A DNA stretch of 64,000 nucleotides from Streptomyces hygroscopicus (GTDB taxonomy: Bacteria; Actinomycetota; Actinomycetes; Streptomycetales; Streptomycetaceae), in the NCBI RefSeq assembly GCF_026168105.1, contig NZ_LBMW01000018.1:87297-151296 (forward strand). Reading direction: 5' to 3'. The notes under the pieces are model-generated. The model was not told where the DNA came from, did not search any database, and worked only from the letters and a program-made list of their open reading frames with translations. The translations under genes and the position numbers were made by a program. Below, one piece after another: positions 1 through 8,893 of the stretch (its first letter is position 1; each line of letters starts with the position of its first letter).

Positions 1-613
1 CATGGGGCAGCCTGGCCGCGTCCAGGATCCGCTTCAGCTGGCGTGCCATGACCTCCGGCCCGCCGACCTCCCGCCGCAGCACCGCCTCGTCCAGGACGGC
101 GCTCAGGGTCAGCGGCGGTTGTGCACGCAGTACGTCCTGACGGGCCAGCCGGACCTCAACCAGGGCGTTCAGCTTCTCGTCCTCCAGGGTGCCGACCGCG
201 GCCCGGGTCACGGCCCGAGCGTACTCCGGCGTCTGCAGCAGTCCCGGCACCACGGAGGTCTCCAGGGTGCGCATCGCGCTCGCCTGCGACTCCAGGCTGA
301 TGAAGTCACGGTAGGTCGGCGGCAGCACCCCACGGTAGGCATGCCACCAGTTCTGCCGGCCGCCGCCGTCCTCGGAGCCCGCCAACGCCAGGAGGAGTTC
401 CCGCAGTTCGGGATCCCCCGCGCCGTACGCGTCCAACAGCAGTCGTACGTCGGCCGGTTTGACCCCGCTGGCACCCGTCTCGATCCGGCTCACCTTCGAC
501 TGGTGCCAGCCGACGCGGGCGGCCGCCTCGCCGCTCGTGAGACGCGCGCGGGAGCGCAGGGCGCGTAATTCGGCGCCCAGTTTGCGACGGCGCACCGCTG
601 GTCCGTACTGCAT
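1..613 (-). CDS. XRE-family regulator with DUF5753 domain, 3' end outside window
   Basis: The reverse strand reads from an ATG at 613 to the window edge (204 codons, no stop). Residues 5-60 form a helix-turn-helix with the usual GEAAARVGWHQSKVSRIE-like core. This is followed by the RNWWHAYRGVLPPTYRDFISLE-type segment that opens DUF5753, a domain found in Streptomyces WhiJ-like regulators. The C-terminal part lies outside the window. It is divergent from the ATP-binding gene at 864, the usual arrangement for WhiJ/AbaA-type systems in which such a regulator is paired with a small DNA-binding or ATPase partner. It probably binds in the AT-rich intergenic region at 614-863. Function is inferred from family only. 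Confidence 0.9.
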   Translation of the reverse strand, partial: MQYGPAVRRRKLGAELRALRSRARLTSGEAAARVGWHQSKVSRIETGASGVKPADVRLLLDAYGAGDPELRELLLALAGSEDGGGRQNWWHAYRGVLPPTYRDFISLESQASAMRTLETSVVPGLLQTPEYARAVTRAAVGTLEDEKLNALVEVRLARQDVLRAQPPLTLSAVLDEAVLRREVGGPEVMARQLKRILDAARLPH

Positions 614-721
614 GGCCGACTCCTTCCGCACGGCGCGCGGTTTTCACGGCGACGGTAGAGGATGGCCCCGAGGCACGCCCAAATACGGTCGGTCGTCGGA
701 GAGTTCACCGCTTCGAGCGAC

Positions 722-737
722 AGATATATGCATATCT
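722..737. promoter_or_regulatory. AT-rich inverted repeat between divergent regulator genes
   Basis: AGATAT and ATATCT are separated by ATGC, giving 6-bp perfect arms in an otherwise very GC-rich sequence. It lies about 110 bp upstream of the XRE gene start (613) and 127 bp upstream of the ATPase start (864). It may be an operator or -10 region for either gene; this is inference from position and symmetry. Confidence 0.4.
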
Positions 738-863
738 CGGGGGAACGCACCCGGCGGGGCCCGGGTGATGGCAGTCTGGCGCGAAGCACCAAGTCCGGGA
801 CCGTTACTCGAACCAACCGCTCCGTGTCGGACTCCGGTCCCGTGGGAAAGGGACGACCTCGCC

Positions 864-1322
864 ATGGCAGACCATCAGGAAGCATCCGTCACTCTGCCGA
901 GCGACCCCGCCTCGGTCTCGGCCGCGAGGCAATACGTCTCGGGCGTCCTCGTCGAATGGGGCCTGCCGAGCGACGCCGAAGTCGCGGACACCGTCCGCCT
1001 GATCGTGTCCGAACTCGCCACCAACGCCGTGCAGCACACCTTCGGGCAGTCACCCACGTTCACGGTCGATCTGGCCCTCGACCGGGACGAGTTGCTGCGC
1101 ATCGGTGTCACCGACAGCCACCCTCGTTTTCCCAAACGGCTACCGGCGGCAGTGCAACAGGACAACGGCCGGGGAATGGTGATCATCCGATGGCTGGCAG
1201 CGGAGGGCGGCGGCACGGTGAGTGTGCGGCCCACCCGGGAGGGCGGAAAGACGGTCGCGATCGAACTGCCGTGGACCGCGCCGGTGCAGCCGGTCACGAC
1301 AGCGGGACAGCAAGAGCCTTGA
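864..1322 (+). CDS. ATP-binding protein, anti-sigma/GHKL-type (HATPase_c)
   Basis: The 152-residue protein starts at ATG 864, preceded by AAAGGGA. It is a single GHKL ATPase domain: an N-box ELATNAVQHT near residues 50-60 and a G-box NGRGMVIIRWLA near residues 111-122. This matches the SpoIIAB/RsbW-like ATP-binding proteins that are abundant in Streptomyces. Most act as anti-sigma-factor kinases or partners of XRE/DUF5753 regulators. No sigma factor or anti-anti-sigma gene is adjacent, so the target is unknown. An upstream in-frame extension exists but is not supported by a ribosome binding site or by family length. Confidence 0.88.
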   Translation: MADHQEASVTLPSDPASVSAARQYVSGVLVEWGLPSDAEVADTVRLIVSELATNAVQHTFGQSPTFTVDLALDRDELLRIGVTDSHPRFPKRLPAAVQQDNGRGMVIIRWLAAEGGGTVSVRPTREGGKTVAIELPWTAPVQPVTTAGQQEP

Positions 1323-1543
1323 AGCGTGGTTCCATGGTCTCGGCGAGGGCGAGCCGGCCCGTCTGCGCCGCCCCGCCGGGCGGCCACAAGGGCTGGGCGC
1401 CGCATTCGACCGTGGACGCGCCCCTCCCGGTCCCCTGAAGCAGTGCTCGGCACATACCCGCGATGTCAGGCCTATTTGCTGATGATTCGGCGAGGGTGCC
1501 GCGCGGACCCGCCCCGCACGGGCCGCGCAGGCGGTCACGGCGG

Positions 1544-2074
1544 TCACCGGGGGCGATCCGGCGGCTCCGGGCCCGGAGCCCCTCGTCGATCCGCCCTGAC
1601 GACCGCCCGCCGGGCCGCCCAGGGCAGTACGCGCCACAGGCCTACGCACACCAGGAGCGTCCCCGCGCCCGCGGCGACGCCCGTTGCGCGGCCGAGCGAC
1701 ACGTCCACCACCAGCAGCACCGACCCGGTGAACGCGAGGGCCAGCACCGCCAGCCCGACGGTGGCGAGTCGGGAGGAGATCCGCACGATGGCCGGTTTGA
1801 CGTTCTTCTGGAAGAGCGCGCGGTGCAGCGCGGCGGGAGCCGTGAAAAGAGCCGCGGCCAGCATGGCGAGCAGGAGCGTTGTGACGTACGTGGCGCGCTG
1901 GACCGTGTCGAGGGACGGGAAGCGCTGGGTGAAGGCAAGGGTCAGCAGGAACGCGAAGAGGATCTGCACTCCGGTCTGGGTGACCCGCAGCTCCTGCAGC
2001 AGCTCGGCGAAGTTGCGGTCGGCGCGCTCCAAGGGCGTCTCGTGTCGTGTCGGGCGGGGAGGTCGGTCGGCCAT
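1544..2074 (-). CDS. DUF6328-like integral membrane protein
   Basis: The 176-residue protein has a charged N-terminus (ERADRNFAELLQELRVTQTGVQILFAFLL) followed by about four hydrophobic segments: near residues 37-50, 65-85, 108-128 and 135-150. The TQTGVQILFAFLLTLAF region is typical of the DUF6328 membrane proteins common in actinobacteria. No enzymatic motif is visible and function is unknown. It is a separate unit, with a terminator hairpin at 2113-2146 between it and the NlpC/P60 gene upstream. Confidence 0.8.
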   Translation of the reverse strand: MADRPPRPTRHETPLERADRNFAELLQELRVTQTGVQILFAFLLTLAFTQRFPSLDTVQRATYVTTLLLAMLAAALFTAPAALHRALFQKNVKPAIVRISSRLATVGLAVLALAFTGSVLLVVDVSLGRATGVAAGAGTLLVCVGLWRVLPWAARRAVVRADRRGAPGPEPPDRPR

Positions 2075-2112
2075 GGTGAACGAGTAACCGTTCCGGCGCT
2101 CCCCACGCGTCC

Positions 2113-2146
2113 ACGGGGTGACGGCGCACCGACGCCGTCACCCCGT
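2113..2146 (-). terminator. Hairpin terminator after the NlpC/P60 gene
   Basis: A 14-bp perfect inverted repeat (ACGGGGTGACGGCG / CGCCGTCACCCCGT) with a 6-nt loop starts 8 nt past the stop codon of the NlpC/P60 gene. There is no U-tract, as is common for Streptomyces terminators. Confidence 0.75.
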
Positions 2147-2153
2147 CGGCCGG

Positions 2154-2627
2154 TCAGCTGACCCGGCCGTACCACACGCTCCTGGTCCAGATCGTCTCGA
2201 GCCTGACCACGGACCCGGTCTTCGGGGAGTGCCAGATCTTTCCCTTCCCGGCGTAGATGCCGACGTGGTAGATGTTCCGGCCCGAGTGGAAGAACACCAG
2301 GTCTCCCGCCCTGCGCTGCGAGGCGGAGATGTGGTGCGTCTCGTTGTACTGCGCCGCGGCCGTACGGGGCAGCGTCTTGCCGGCCTTCTTGTAGGCGTAG
2401 AGGGTGAGCCCTGAGCAGTCGAAACGGCGGGGTCCGGTGGCGCCCCACTGGTAGGGGGAACCCTGCTTGGACGCGGCGATCTGAAGCGCCCTGGTGGCGG
2501 GCGAGGCGGCCGCCGCGTCGCCCGCGGCGCCTGGAACCGCGATACTGCCGCCGACGGCGGCGATGGTGAGAGCCGAGGCGGTACCGGCCCTGGTCAGCAG
2601 CGACGGGACACGATTGAGCGCAGTCAT
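2154..2627 (-). CDS. Secreted NlpC/P60 (C40) cell-wall peptidase
   Basis: The 157-residue protein starts at ATG 2627 behind GAAGGG. Residues 1-45 form a Sec-type signal region ending near AAAASP. The remainder is one NlpC/P60 domain with the catalytic Cys in RRFDCSGL, the His in IYHVGIYAG and a third polar position in IWHSP. Family members cleave peptide cross-bridges of peptidoglycan during growth, germination or resuscitation. The 5' leader carries a ydaO-type c-di-AMP riboswitch, which in Streptomyces controls several wall hydrolases such as rpfA. Expression is therefore likely tied to c-di-AMP and osmotic or wall state. A terminator follows at 2113-2146. Confidence 0.93.
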   Translation of the reverse strand: MTALNRVPSLLTRAGTASALTIAAVGGSIAVPGAAGDAAAASPATRALQIAASKQGSPYQWGATGPRRFDCSGLTLYAYKKAGKTLPRTAAAQYNETHHISASQRRAGDLVFFHSGRNIYHVGIYAGKGKIWHSPKTGSVVRLETIWTRSVWYGRVS

Positions 2628-2639
2628 GCGCAACCCTTC

Positions 2640-2790
2640 GTCAGCCGCCTGTGAAGGATGACCTGTCGGATTCGGGCTGGCGAAGTTGCCCGGCCGCTCA
2701 CGCGGCTTCACCCCAAGGACCGTCCGGATCTCTCCGGGGGTCCGCCTTGCTGGGTCCTCCACTCCTGCCGATCCACTCCTGTCGACCGGT
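2640..2790 (-). promoter_or_regulatory. ydaO/yuaA-type cyclic di-AMP riboswitch
   Basis: Read on the reverse strand, the leader of the NlpC/P60 gene contains the conserved elements of the ydaO class in order: ACAGGAGTGG, GGGGTGAAGCCGCG, GGCCGGGCAAC, CCGAATCCGACAGGTCATCC and CACAGGCGGC. These end about 15 nt before the ATG. Streptomyces examples upstream of wall hydrolase genes have the same spacing. In this class c-di-AMP binding usually turns expression off. Boundaries are approximate because the 5' helix was placed by eye. Confidence 0.85.
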
Positions 2791-3230
2791 CATCCGGGCG
2801 GCGGCAGGACTCGGCGTCCGCCCGGACCGCCCCGCCGCGGTGGCGGGGGCTTGTCGTCAGGAAGGGATCTTCACCCACCGGCGGTGGAAAATCACAATGG
2901 AATCGGAGGTTTGTGGTGTTACTCACCAACCACTCGTTCGGGTGGACAGCCCCTTGTTCGAGGGATGTTGAGAGGGTGAACGAGGCTCGGACCTGCGGCG
3001 AAGCGCTCCATCGTGCCCTTGGACTAGGTGCGTTGGGCAACTCTCCCGGGCTCTCGAATGGATGCGTGTCTACTCCGGCCGGGGGTACACCGTTCGGCCC
3101 GTTTGTGTCGGGGCGCCCGACGCACGCGCCCCGTGCATGCCGTGTGCGGCGCGGTTCGCGTCAACTGTCAGGTTCGGGCGGTACTGTCACTTTCCGTCAG
3201 CCGCTTTCGGTCGGTGCCCTGGTGATGCGC
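2791..3230. other. Non-coding stretch upstream of the riboswitch
   Basis: No open frame here shows convincing Streptomyces codon bias. It should hold the promoter for the riboswitch/NlpC transcript. One symmetric element is visible at 2914-2928: TGGTG, TTACT, CACCA (5-bp perfect arms). Nothing else can be assigned. Confidence 0.5.
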
Positions 3231-3536
3231 TCACCCCGCTCCCGGCGGCACCGTGACCCGGGCCGCGCGGCGTTCGCCGTCGAGGAGGCGGAGGGCGCGG
3301 GCGAGGGTGGGGCCGTGCAGCTCGTTCTCGCCACGTTGGTGCATCAGGGTCAGCGCCTCGCGCAGGGCCACCGCCTTGGTCACCAGGGCCTGGGCGGCGC
3401 GCAGTCCGCGGTAGGTGTCCCCGGAGTGCGCGGGGTTGATGCGGCCGAGCAGGTCGACCACGTCGAGGTAACGGTCGATCAACTCCGCCTCGGCGCGGGT
3501 CAGCGCGGGCAACGGCGGCAGTTCGGGAGGCAGCAT
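3231..3536 (-). CDS. Conserved hypothetical protein following clpP
   Basis: The 101-residue, mostly helical soluble protein (PALTRAEAELIDRYLDVVDLLGRINPAH) starts 7 nt after the clpP stop codon and is very probably cotranscribed with it. I recognise no domain and see no signal peptide or membrane segment. The acidic, Leu-rich helices could form a small coiled-coil or adaptor-like protein, but that is only a structural impression. The GC-rich third codon positions support that it is real. Confidence 0.75.
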   Translation of the reverse strand: MLPPELPPLPALTRAEAELIDRYLDVVDLLGRINPAHSGDTYRGLRAAQALVTKAVALREALTLMHQRGENELHGPTLARALRLLDGERRAARVTVPPGAG

Positions 3537-3543
3537 CGGCGGC

Positions 3544-4185
3544 TCACCTCGCGCCAGGCGCGGTGCTTGACGCCTTGCGGCTGGAGATGACGCGGTCGAC
3601 CAGGCCGTACTCCACGGCCGCCGGCGCGTCGAGGATCATGTCCCGTTCGATGTCGGCGGCGACCCGTTCCGGGCTCTGCCCGGTGTGCCGTACGAGCATC
3701 TCCTCGAGCCGCTTGCGCGTGCGCATCAACTCCTCGGCCTGGATGACCAGATCGCTGGCCTGTCCCTGCACCGGCTCCGGCAGGGAGGGCTGGTGGATCA
3801 GCACGCGCGCGCCGGGCAGCGCGAGCCTCTTGCCCGGTGTTCCCCCGGCGAGCAGAACGGCGGCGGCGGACGCCGCCTGCCCGAGGCAGATCGTCTCCAC
3901 ATCGCAGTTGACGTACTGCATCGTGTCGTAGACCGCGGCCATCGCGCTGAACGAGCCGCCGGGGGAGTTGATGTACAGCGAGATGTCCCGGTCCGGATCC
4001 AGGTACTCGAGGTGCATGAACTGCGCCATGACGTCGTTGGCCGACGTGTCGTCGACGGGCGTGCCCAGGAACACGATCCGCTCGTCCAGCAGCTTCGCGT
4101 ACGGGTCAAGGGTCCGGTGGCCGTAGCTGGTGCGCTCGGTGAACTCGGGCAGGACATAACGGGCCGTCGGTGGGTTCATCGGCAT
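3544..4185 (-). CDS. clpP: ATP-dependent Clp protease proteolytic subunit (ClpP paralogue)
   Basis: The 213-residue protein starts at ATG 4185 with GAGGAG upstream. It has the full ClpP fold signature: INSPGGS near residue 73, the nucleophile Ser in GQAASAA, the catalytic His in ARVLIHQPS and the Asp in DIERDM. Streptomyces encodes several ClpP copies; this one is monocistronic apart from the small gene behind it, so it is not a clpP1P2-clpX style locus. It would form part of a tetradecameric serine protease fed by ClpC or ClpX. It is divergent from an orphan Phd-type antitoxin, a substrate type for Clp proteases, with a symmetric element close to the clpP start. Confidence 0.94.
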   Translation of the reverse strand: MPMNPPTARYVLPEFTERTSYGHRTLDPYAKLLDERIVFLGTPVDDTSANDVMAQFMHLEYLDPDRDISLYINSPGGSFSAMAAVYDTMQYVNCDVETICLGQAASAAAVLLAGGTPGKRLALPGARVLIHQPSLPEPVQGQASDLVIQAEELMRTRKRLEEMLVRHTGQSPERVAADIERDMILDAPAAVEYGLVDRVISSRKASSTAPGAR

Positions 4186-4204
4186 GCTTCTCCTCGGAAG
4201 TAGC

Positions 4205-4223
4205 TCCTGTAAAAAATGTACAG
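4205..4223. promoter_or_regulatory. Inverted repeat in the clpP-antitoxin intergenic region
   Basis: CCTGTA and TACAGG flank AAAAATG, giving 6-bp perfect arms, and a further GTAC follows 5 nt later. The motif is AT-rich against the background and lies 20-38 nt upstream of the clpP start. Phd/YefM antitoxins bind short palindromes of similar GTAC character, so it could be their operator; the assignment is inference. Confidence 0.45.
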
Positions 4224-4385
4224 GATGTACGCTCTATGAGGTGAGGAGCATGCTGAGAGCGAAACGGTGGGCACCCCTCCGTTTCGACCGGTAGGGGCCG
4301 GGTCGACCGGAGGGGAAGCGGTCCCCTGGCAGAACAGGATCTTTCGCGCATTCGGGCCCTCGGGCCCCGGTCTAAGCTGGAGCAC

Positions 4386-4661
4386 ATGGCCTACGAGATT
4401 CCGGTGACGCAAGCCAGGGCTGAGCTCGCCGATCTGATCAACCGCGTGGTGTACGGCGGCGAGCGCGTCGTCGTGACGCGGCACGGCAAGCCTCTCGTCG
4501 CCCTGGTCTCCGCCGCCGACCTCGAGCGGCTCGCCGAACTGGACGCCACGGAGGAGCAGGTGATCAGCTCGGTCTCCGGCGTCCGGGAGGTTGCCTCGGC
4601 CCCGCGCGAGCGCCACCGTTTCGGGATCGCGGCCGAGCACCGGGGGACCGGCACGTCCTGA
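4386..4661 (+). CDS. Phd/YefM-type antitoxin without an adjacent toxin
   Basis: The 91-residue protein begins MAYEIPVTQARAELADLINRV, the standard Phd/YefM DNA-binding N-terminus. GERVVVTRHGKPLVALVSAADLERL follows, and the tail is unstructured and Arg/Glu-rich. In type II modules the tail wraps a Doc or YoeB-like toxin. The following 446 bp up to ureA show no toxin frame on either strand, so this is an orphan antitoxin or a stand-alone repressor. The divergent clpP gene shares its upstream region. Confidence 0.88.
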   Translation: MAYEIPVTQARAELADLINRVVYGGERVVVTRHGKPLVALVSAADLERLAELDATEEQVISSVSGVREVASAPRERHRFGIAAEHRGTGTS

Positions 4662-5107
4662 GGCCGATCGGGGCCGCACCCGTCGGGGCGGCGGCGTCGG
4701 CGGGGCGAGCACGGCACGGACACCGCGGGGCCGGGTCGGGGTGACGAGCGCCCACGCCGGTGGCCCGTTCCGCTGGAGCGGCCCGGCGACGAGCGTGCTC
4801 GCGGCGCGGGTGGCCGAGCCCCGGAGCCCGGCGCGGTGACGGCCACGGCGCCGTATACGGTCGGGTCCTTGCTCGCGTCCTGGGTGGCGCCTCGGCAACC
4901 CGAAGGCGGGGCCGGAATGCATCTGCGCGCCGCCGGAGCCGCCCGGCGTGCGGGACCCGCGGTCGGGAGCCCGCCGGGATCACAGCTCGGTTAACTTGTT
5001 CGAAACTCGGTCCAACTAGCCTGCCCATCCACGCCACCAGGCACTATGCCCCGTGGCTGAGGCAACCGGACCCCGCACGGTCCGGAGCGAGGACTGTGAG
5101 GTGGGAC
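4662..5107. other. Intergenic region between antitoxin and urease operon
   Basis: No convincing gene is seen. A 51-codon frame at about 4839-4994 has a plausible length but no ribosome binding site or recognisable composition and was not accepted. The stretch should contain the urease promoter: an AT-richer patch (TTAACTTGTTCGAAACTCGG) sits at 4991-5010. Confidence 0.5.
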
Positions 5108-5410
5108 GTGCAACTGACCCCGCACGAGCAAGAGAGGCTGCTGATCCACGTGGCGGCCGACGTGGCCGAGAAGCGCCGGGCCCGCGGCCTCAAGCTCAAC
5201 CACCCCGAAGCCGTAGCGCTCATCACGTCGCACATCCTCGAAGGCGCGCGGGACGGGCGCCCGGTCGCCGAGCTGATGGCGTCCGGGCGCAAGCTGCTCA
5301 CCCGGGACGACGTGATGGAGGGCATCCCCGAGATGATCCACGACGTCCAGGTCGAGGCGACCTTCCCGGACGGCACCAAGCTCGTCACCGTCCACGATCC
5401 GATCGTCTGA
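5108..5410 (+). CDS. ureA: Urease gamma subunit
   Basis: The 100-residue protein is read from GTG 5108, preceded by GAGGTGG. The sequence MQLTPHEQERLLIHVAADVAEKRRARGLKLNHPEA is the standard UreA N-terminus, and it ends in VTVHDPIV. It is the small structural subunit of the nickel urease trimer (UreABC)3. It is the first gene of the operon, with ureB starting 15 nt after its stop. An upstream in-frame extension was rejected on family length. Confidence 0.97.
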   Translation: MQLTPHEQERLLIHVAADVAEKRRARGLKLNHPEAVALITSHILEGARDGRPVAELMASGRKLLTRDDVMEGIPEMIHDVQVEATFPDGTKLVTVHDPIV

Positions 5411-5425
5411 CGGGGAGCGGCCGCC

Positions 5426-5737
5426 ATGATTCCCGGAGAGATCCTGTTCGCGGACGACCCGGTCGTCTACAACGAGGGCCGTGAGGTCACCCGGCTGACC
5501 GTACTCAACGCCGCCGACCGGCCCGTCCAGGTCGGCTCCCACTACCACTTCGCCGAGGCGAACCCCGGCCTCGACTTCGACCGCGTGGCCGCGCGCGGCA
5601 AGCGGCTGAACATCGCCGCCGGCACCGCCGTGCGCTTCGAGCCCGGGATCCCCGTCGCCGTCGAACTCGTCCCGCTGGCAGGCACCCGCGTCGTGCCCGG
5701 TCTGCGCGGGGAGACCGGAGGTGCCCTCGATGCCTGA
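5426..5737 (+). CDS. ureB: Urease beta subunit
   Basis: The 103-residue UreB starts MIPGEILFADDPVVYNEGRE. It contains the VGSHYHFAEAN and RLNIAAGTAVRFEPG motifs of the family and ends in GLRGETGGALDA. It is the second structural subunit of urease. Its last codons overlap the start of ureC, indicating translational coupling. Confidence 0.97.
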   Translation: MIPGEILFADDPVVYNEGREVTRLTVLNAADRPVQVGSHYHFAEANPGLDFDRVAARGKRLNIAAGTAVRFEPGIPVAVELVPLAGTRVVPGLRGETGGALDA

Positions 5738-7451
5738 GATCTCGCGCGCCGCGTACGCCGACCTGTTCGGCCCCACCACCGGTGACCGCATCCGGCTCGC
5801 CGACACCGACCTGATCGTCGAGATCGAGGAGGACCGCTCCGGGGGCCCGGGGCTCGCCGGTGACGAGGCCGTTTTCGGCGGCGGCAAGGTCATCCGGGAA
5901 TCCATGGGCCAGTCGCGTGCCACGCGCGCGGACGGCACCCCCGACACCGTCATCACCGGTGTCGTCATCATCGACCACTGGGGCATCGTCAAGGCCGACG
6001 TCGGCATCCGCGACGGCCGGATCAGCGCCATCGGCAAGGCCGGCAACCCGGACACTATGGACGGCGTCCACCCGGACCTGGTGATCGGCCCGGAGACGGA
6101 GATCATCGCGGGCAACGGCCGGATCGTCACCGCCGGTGCCATCGACGCGCACGTCCACTTCATCTGTCCGCAGATCGCCGACGAGGCGCTCGCCGCGGGC
6201 ATCACCACGCTGGTCGGCGGCGGCACCGGACCGGCCGAGGGTTCGAAGGCGACCACCGTCACACCCGGCCCCTGGCATCTGGCGCGGATGCTCGAGGCGA
6301 TGGAGAAGTACCCGGTCAACGTCGGTCTGCTCGGCAAGGGCAACACCGTCTCGCACGAGGCGATGCTCTCGCAGATCCGCGGCGGAGCCCTCGGCCTCAA
6401 GCTGCACGAGGACTGGGGCTCCACGCCGGCCGTCATCGACGCCGCCCTGACCGTCGCGGACCGCACCGGTATCCAGATCGCCATCCACACGGACACGCTC
6501 AACGAGGCCGGGTTCGTGGGCGACACGCTCGCCGCGATCGACGGCCGCGGTATCCACGCGTACCACACCGAGGGCGCGGGCGGCGGGCACGCGCCGGACA
6601 TCATGACCGTGGTCTCCGAGCCGTATGTGCTGCCCAGCTCGACCAACCCGACCCGGCCGTTCACCGTCAACACCGCCGAGGAACACCTCGACATGCTGAT
6701 GGTGTGCCATCACCTGAACCCGGCGGTGCCGGAGGACCTGGCGTTCGCCGAGTCACGGATCCGGCCCTCCACCATCGGCGCCGAGGACATCCTGCACGAC
6801 CTCGGTGCCATCTCGATCATCTCCTCCGACTCCCAGGCCATGGGCCGGGTCGGCGAGGTCATCATGCGGACCTGGCAGACGGCGCATGTGATGAAGCGGC
6901 GACGCGGGGCGCTGCCGGGTGACGGCCGCGCGGACAACCACCGCGTACGTCGCTATGTCGCCAAGTACACGATCAACCCGGCGCTCGCGCAGGGCCTCGC
7001 CCATGAGATCGGCTCCGTCGAGACCGGCAAGCTCGCCGACCTCGTGCTGTGGGAGCCCGCGTTCTTCGGGGTCAAGCCTCACCTCGTCGTCAAGGGCGGC
7101 CAGATCGCGTACGCGCAGATGGGCGACGCCAACGCGTCGATCCCCACGCCGCAGCCGATCCTGCCCCGGCCGATGTACGGGGCGATCGGGCGGGCGCCGG
7201 CGTCGAACTCCGTCAACTTCGTCGCGCCTGCGGCGATCGAGGACGGGCTGCCCGAACGGCTCCCGCTCGGGAAGAAGTTCGTGGCCATCGAGTCGACACG
7301 CGGCGTCACCAAGGCGGACATGTGCGAGAACGACGCCCGTCCGCTTGTGCGGGTCGATCCCGACAGCTTCGCCGTGCACATCGACGGAGAGCTGGTCGAG
7401 GCGGCTCCGGCCGTCGAACTTCCCATGGCCCAGCGCTACTTCCTCTTCTGA
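5730..7451 (+). CDS. ureC: Urease alpha (catalytic) subunit
   Basis: The 573-residue protein matches the usual UreC length. The start at ATG 5730 is preferred over GTG 5721 because GGAGG lies 8 nt upstream. Nickel-binding and catalytic elements are intact: HVHF at residues 141-144, the carbamylated Lys in GLKLHEDWG (K224), HTDTLNE and the flap sequence MVCHHLNP. It hydrolyses urea to ammonia and carbamate in the cytoplasm. ureB overlaps its 5' end by 8 nt, and ureF starts on its stop codon. Confidence 0.98.
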   Translation: MPEISRAAYADLFGPTTGDRIRLADTDLIVEIEEDRSGGPGLAGDEAVFGGGKVIRESMGQSRATRADGTPDTVITGVVIIDHWGIVKADVGIRDGRISAIGKAGNPDTMDGVHPDLVIGPETEIIAGNGRIVTAGAIDAHVHFICPQIADEALAAGITTLVGGGTGPAEGSKATTVTPGPWHLARMLEAMEKYPVNVGLLGKGNTVSHEAMLSQIRGGALGLKLHEDWGSTPAVIDAALTVADRTGIQIAIHTDTLNEAGFVGDTLAAIDGRGIHAYHTEGAGGGHAPDIMTVVSEPYVLPSSTNPTRPFTVNTAEEHLDMLMVCHHLNPAVPEDLAFAESRIRPSTIGAEDILHDLGAISIISSDSQAMGRVGEVIMRTWQTAHVMKRRRGALPGDGRADNHRVRRYVAKYTINPALAQGLAHEIGSVETGKLADLVLWEPAFFGVKPHLVVKGGQIAYAQMGDANASIPTPQPILPRPMYGAIGRAPASNSVNFVAPAAIEDGLPERLPLGKKFVAIESTRGVTKADMCENDARPLVRVDPDSFAVHIDGELVEAAPAVELPMAQRYFLF

Positions 7452-8125
7452 TGTCCCGCGCCGCGCTTCTCGTACTGGCCGACGGCCGCTTCCCCGCCGG
7501 AGGGCACGCGCACTCCGGCGGGGCCGAGGCGGCCGTGCGGGCCGGGCGCATCACCGGGGCCGCGAGCCTGGAGGAGTTCTGCCGGGGGCGGCTGCACACC
7601 GCGGGTCTCGTCTCCGCCTCGCTGGCCGCGGCGGCCGCGCTCGGCGCCGACCCGGCGGCCCTTGACACCGCCGCGGATGCCCGTACACCCTCGCCCGCGC
7701 TGCGCGTCGCCGCGCGCAGGCTGGGGCGGCAGCTGATGCGGGCCGCCCGGGCGACCTGGCCCTCCGGCGAACTGGACGCGTTGGCGGGGGAGTTCCCCAA
7801 GGGGGCGCATCAGCCGGTCGTGCTCGGGCTGGCCGCCCGGGCGGCCGGGCTGGGGGCCGATGACGCGGCGCACTGTGTGGCCTACGAGAGTGTAAGTGGT
7901 CCCGCCACCGCGACGGTGCGGTTGCTGAGTCTGGACCCCTTCGACGCCACGGCTGTGCTCGCCCGGCTGGCGCCGGAGCTGGACCGGGTCGCCGACCAGG
8001 CCGTCCTGGCCGCACGGCGGACGCTCGACGACGGGGTCGACGCCTTGCCTGCGGCTTCCGCGCCGCTGCTGGAGATCAGTGCGGAGGCGCATGCCGCATG
8101 GGCGGTACGTCTGTTCGCGTCCTAG
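7451..8125 (+). CDS. ureF: Urease accessory protein UreF
   Basis: The 224-residue protein starts at ATG 7451, overlapping the ureC stop (TGATG). It begins LLVLADGRFPAGGHAHSGGAE, the typical UreF opening, and carries the C-terminal core around TVRLLSLDPFDATAVLARL. UreF forms the UreD-UreF-UreG complex that activates urease, controlling the UreG GTPase during nickel and CO2 delivery. A gap of about 90 nt separates it from ureG. Confidence 0.95.
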   Translation: MSRAALLVLADGRFPAGGHAHSGGAEAAVRAGRITGAASLEEFCRGRLHTAGLVSASLAAAAALGADPAALDTAADARTPSPALRVAARRLGRQLMRAARATWPSGELDALAGEFPKGAHQPVVLGLAARAAGLGADDAAHCVAYESVSGPATATVRLLSLDPFDATAVLARLAPELDRVADQAVLAARRTLDDGVDALPAASAPLLEISAEAHAAWAVRLFAS

Positions 8126-8215
8126 GAGGTTTCCAGCGTCCCTGCCGCTGTTCCCGTCCCCGCCCCCGTCTCCTTACCCGGGGGCGTGTCCCCAGAAATG
8201 CCTGGAGCCGTGATG

Positions 8216-8889
<674 letters not shown>

Positions 8890-8893
<4 letters not shown>

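Noticed and set aside
4662..5107. Search for the toxin partner of the Phd-type antitoxin
   Set aside because: No frame on either strand has Doc, YoeB or PIN features; the only candidate (51 codons from 4839) lacks a ribosome binding site and resembles no toxin.
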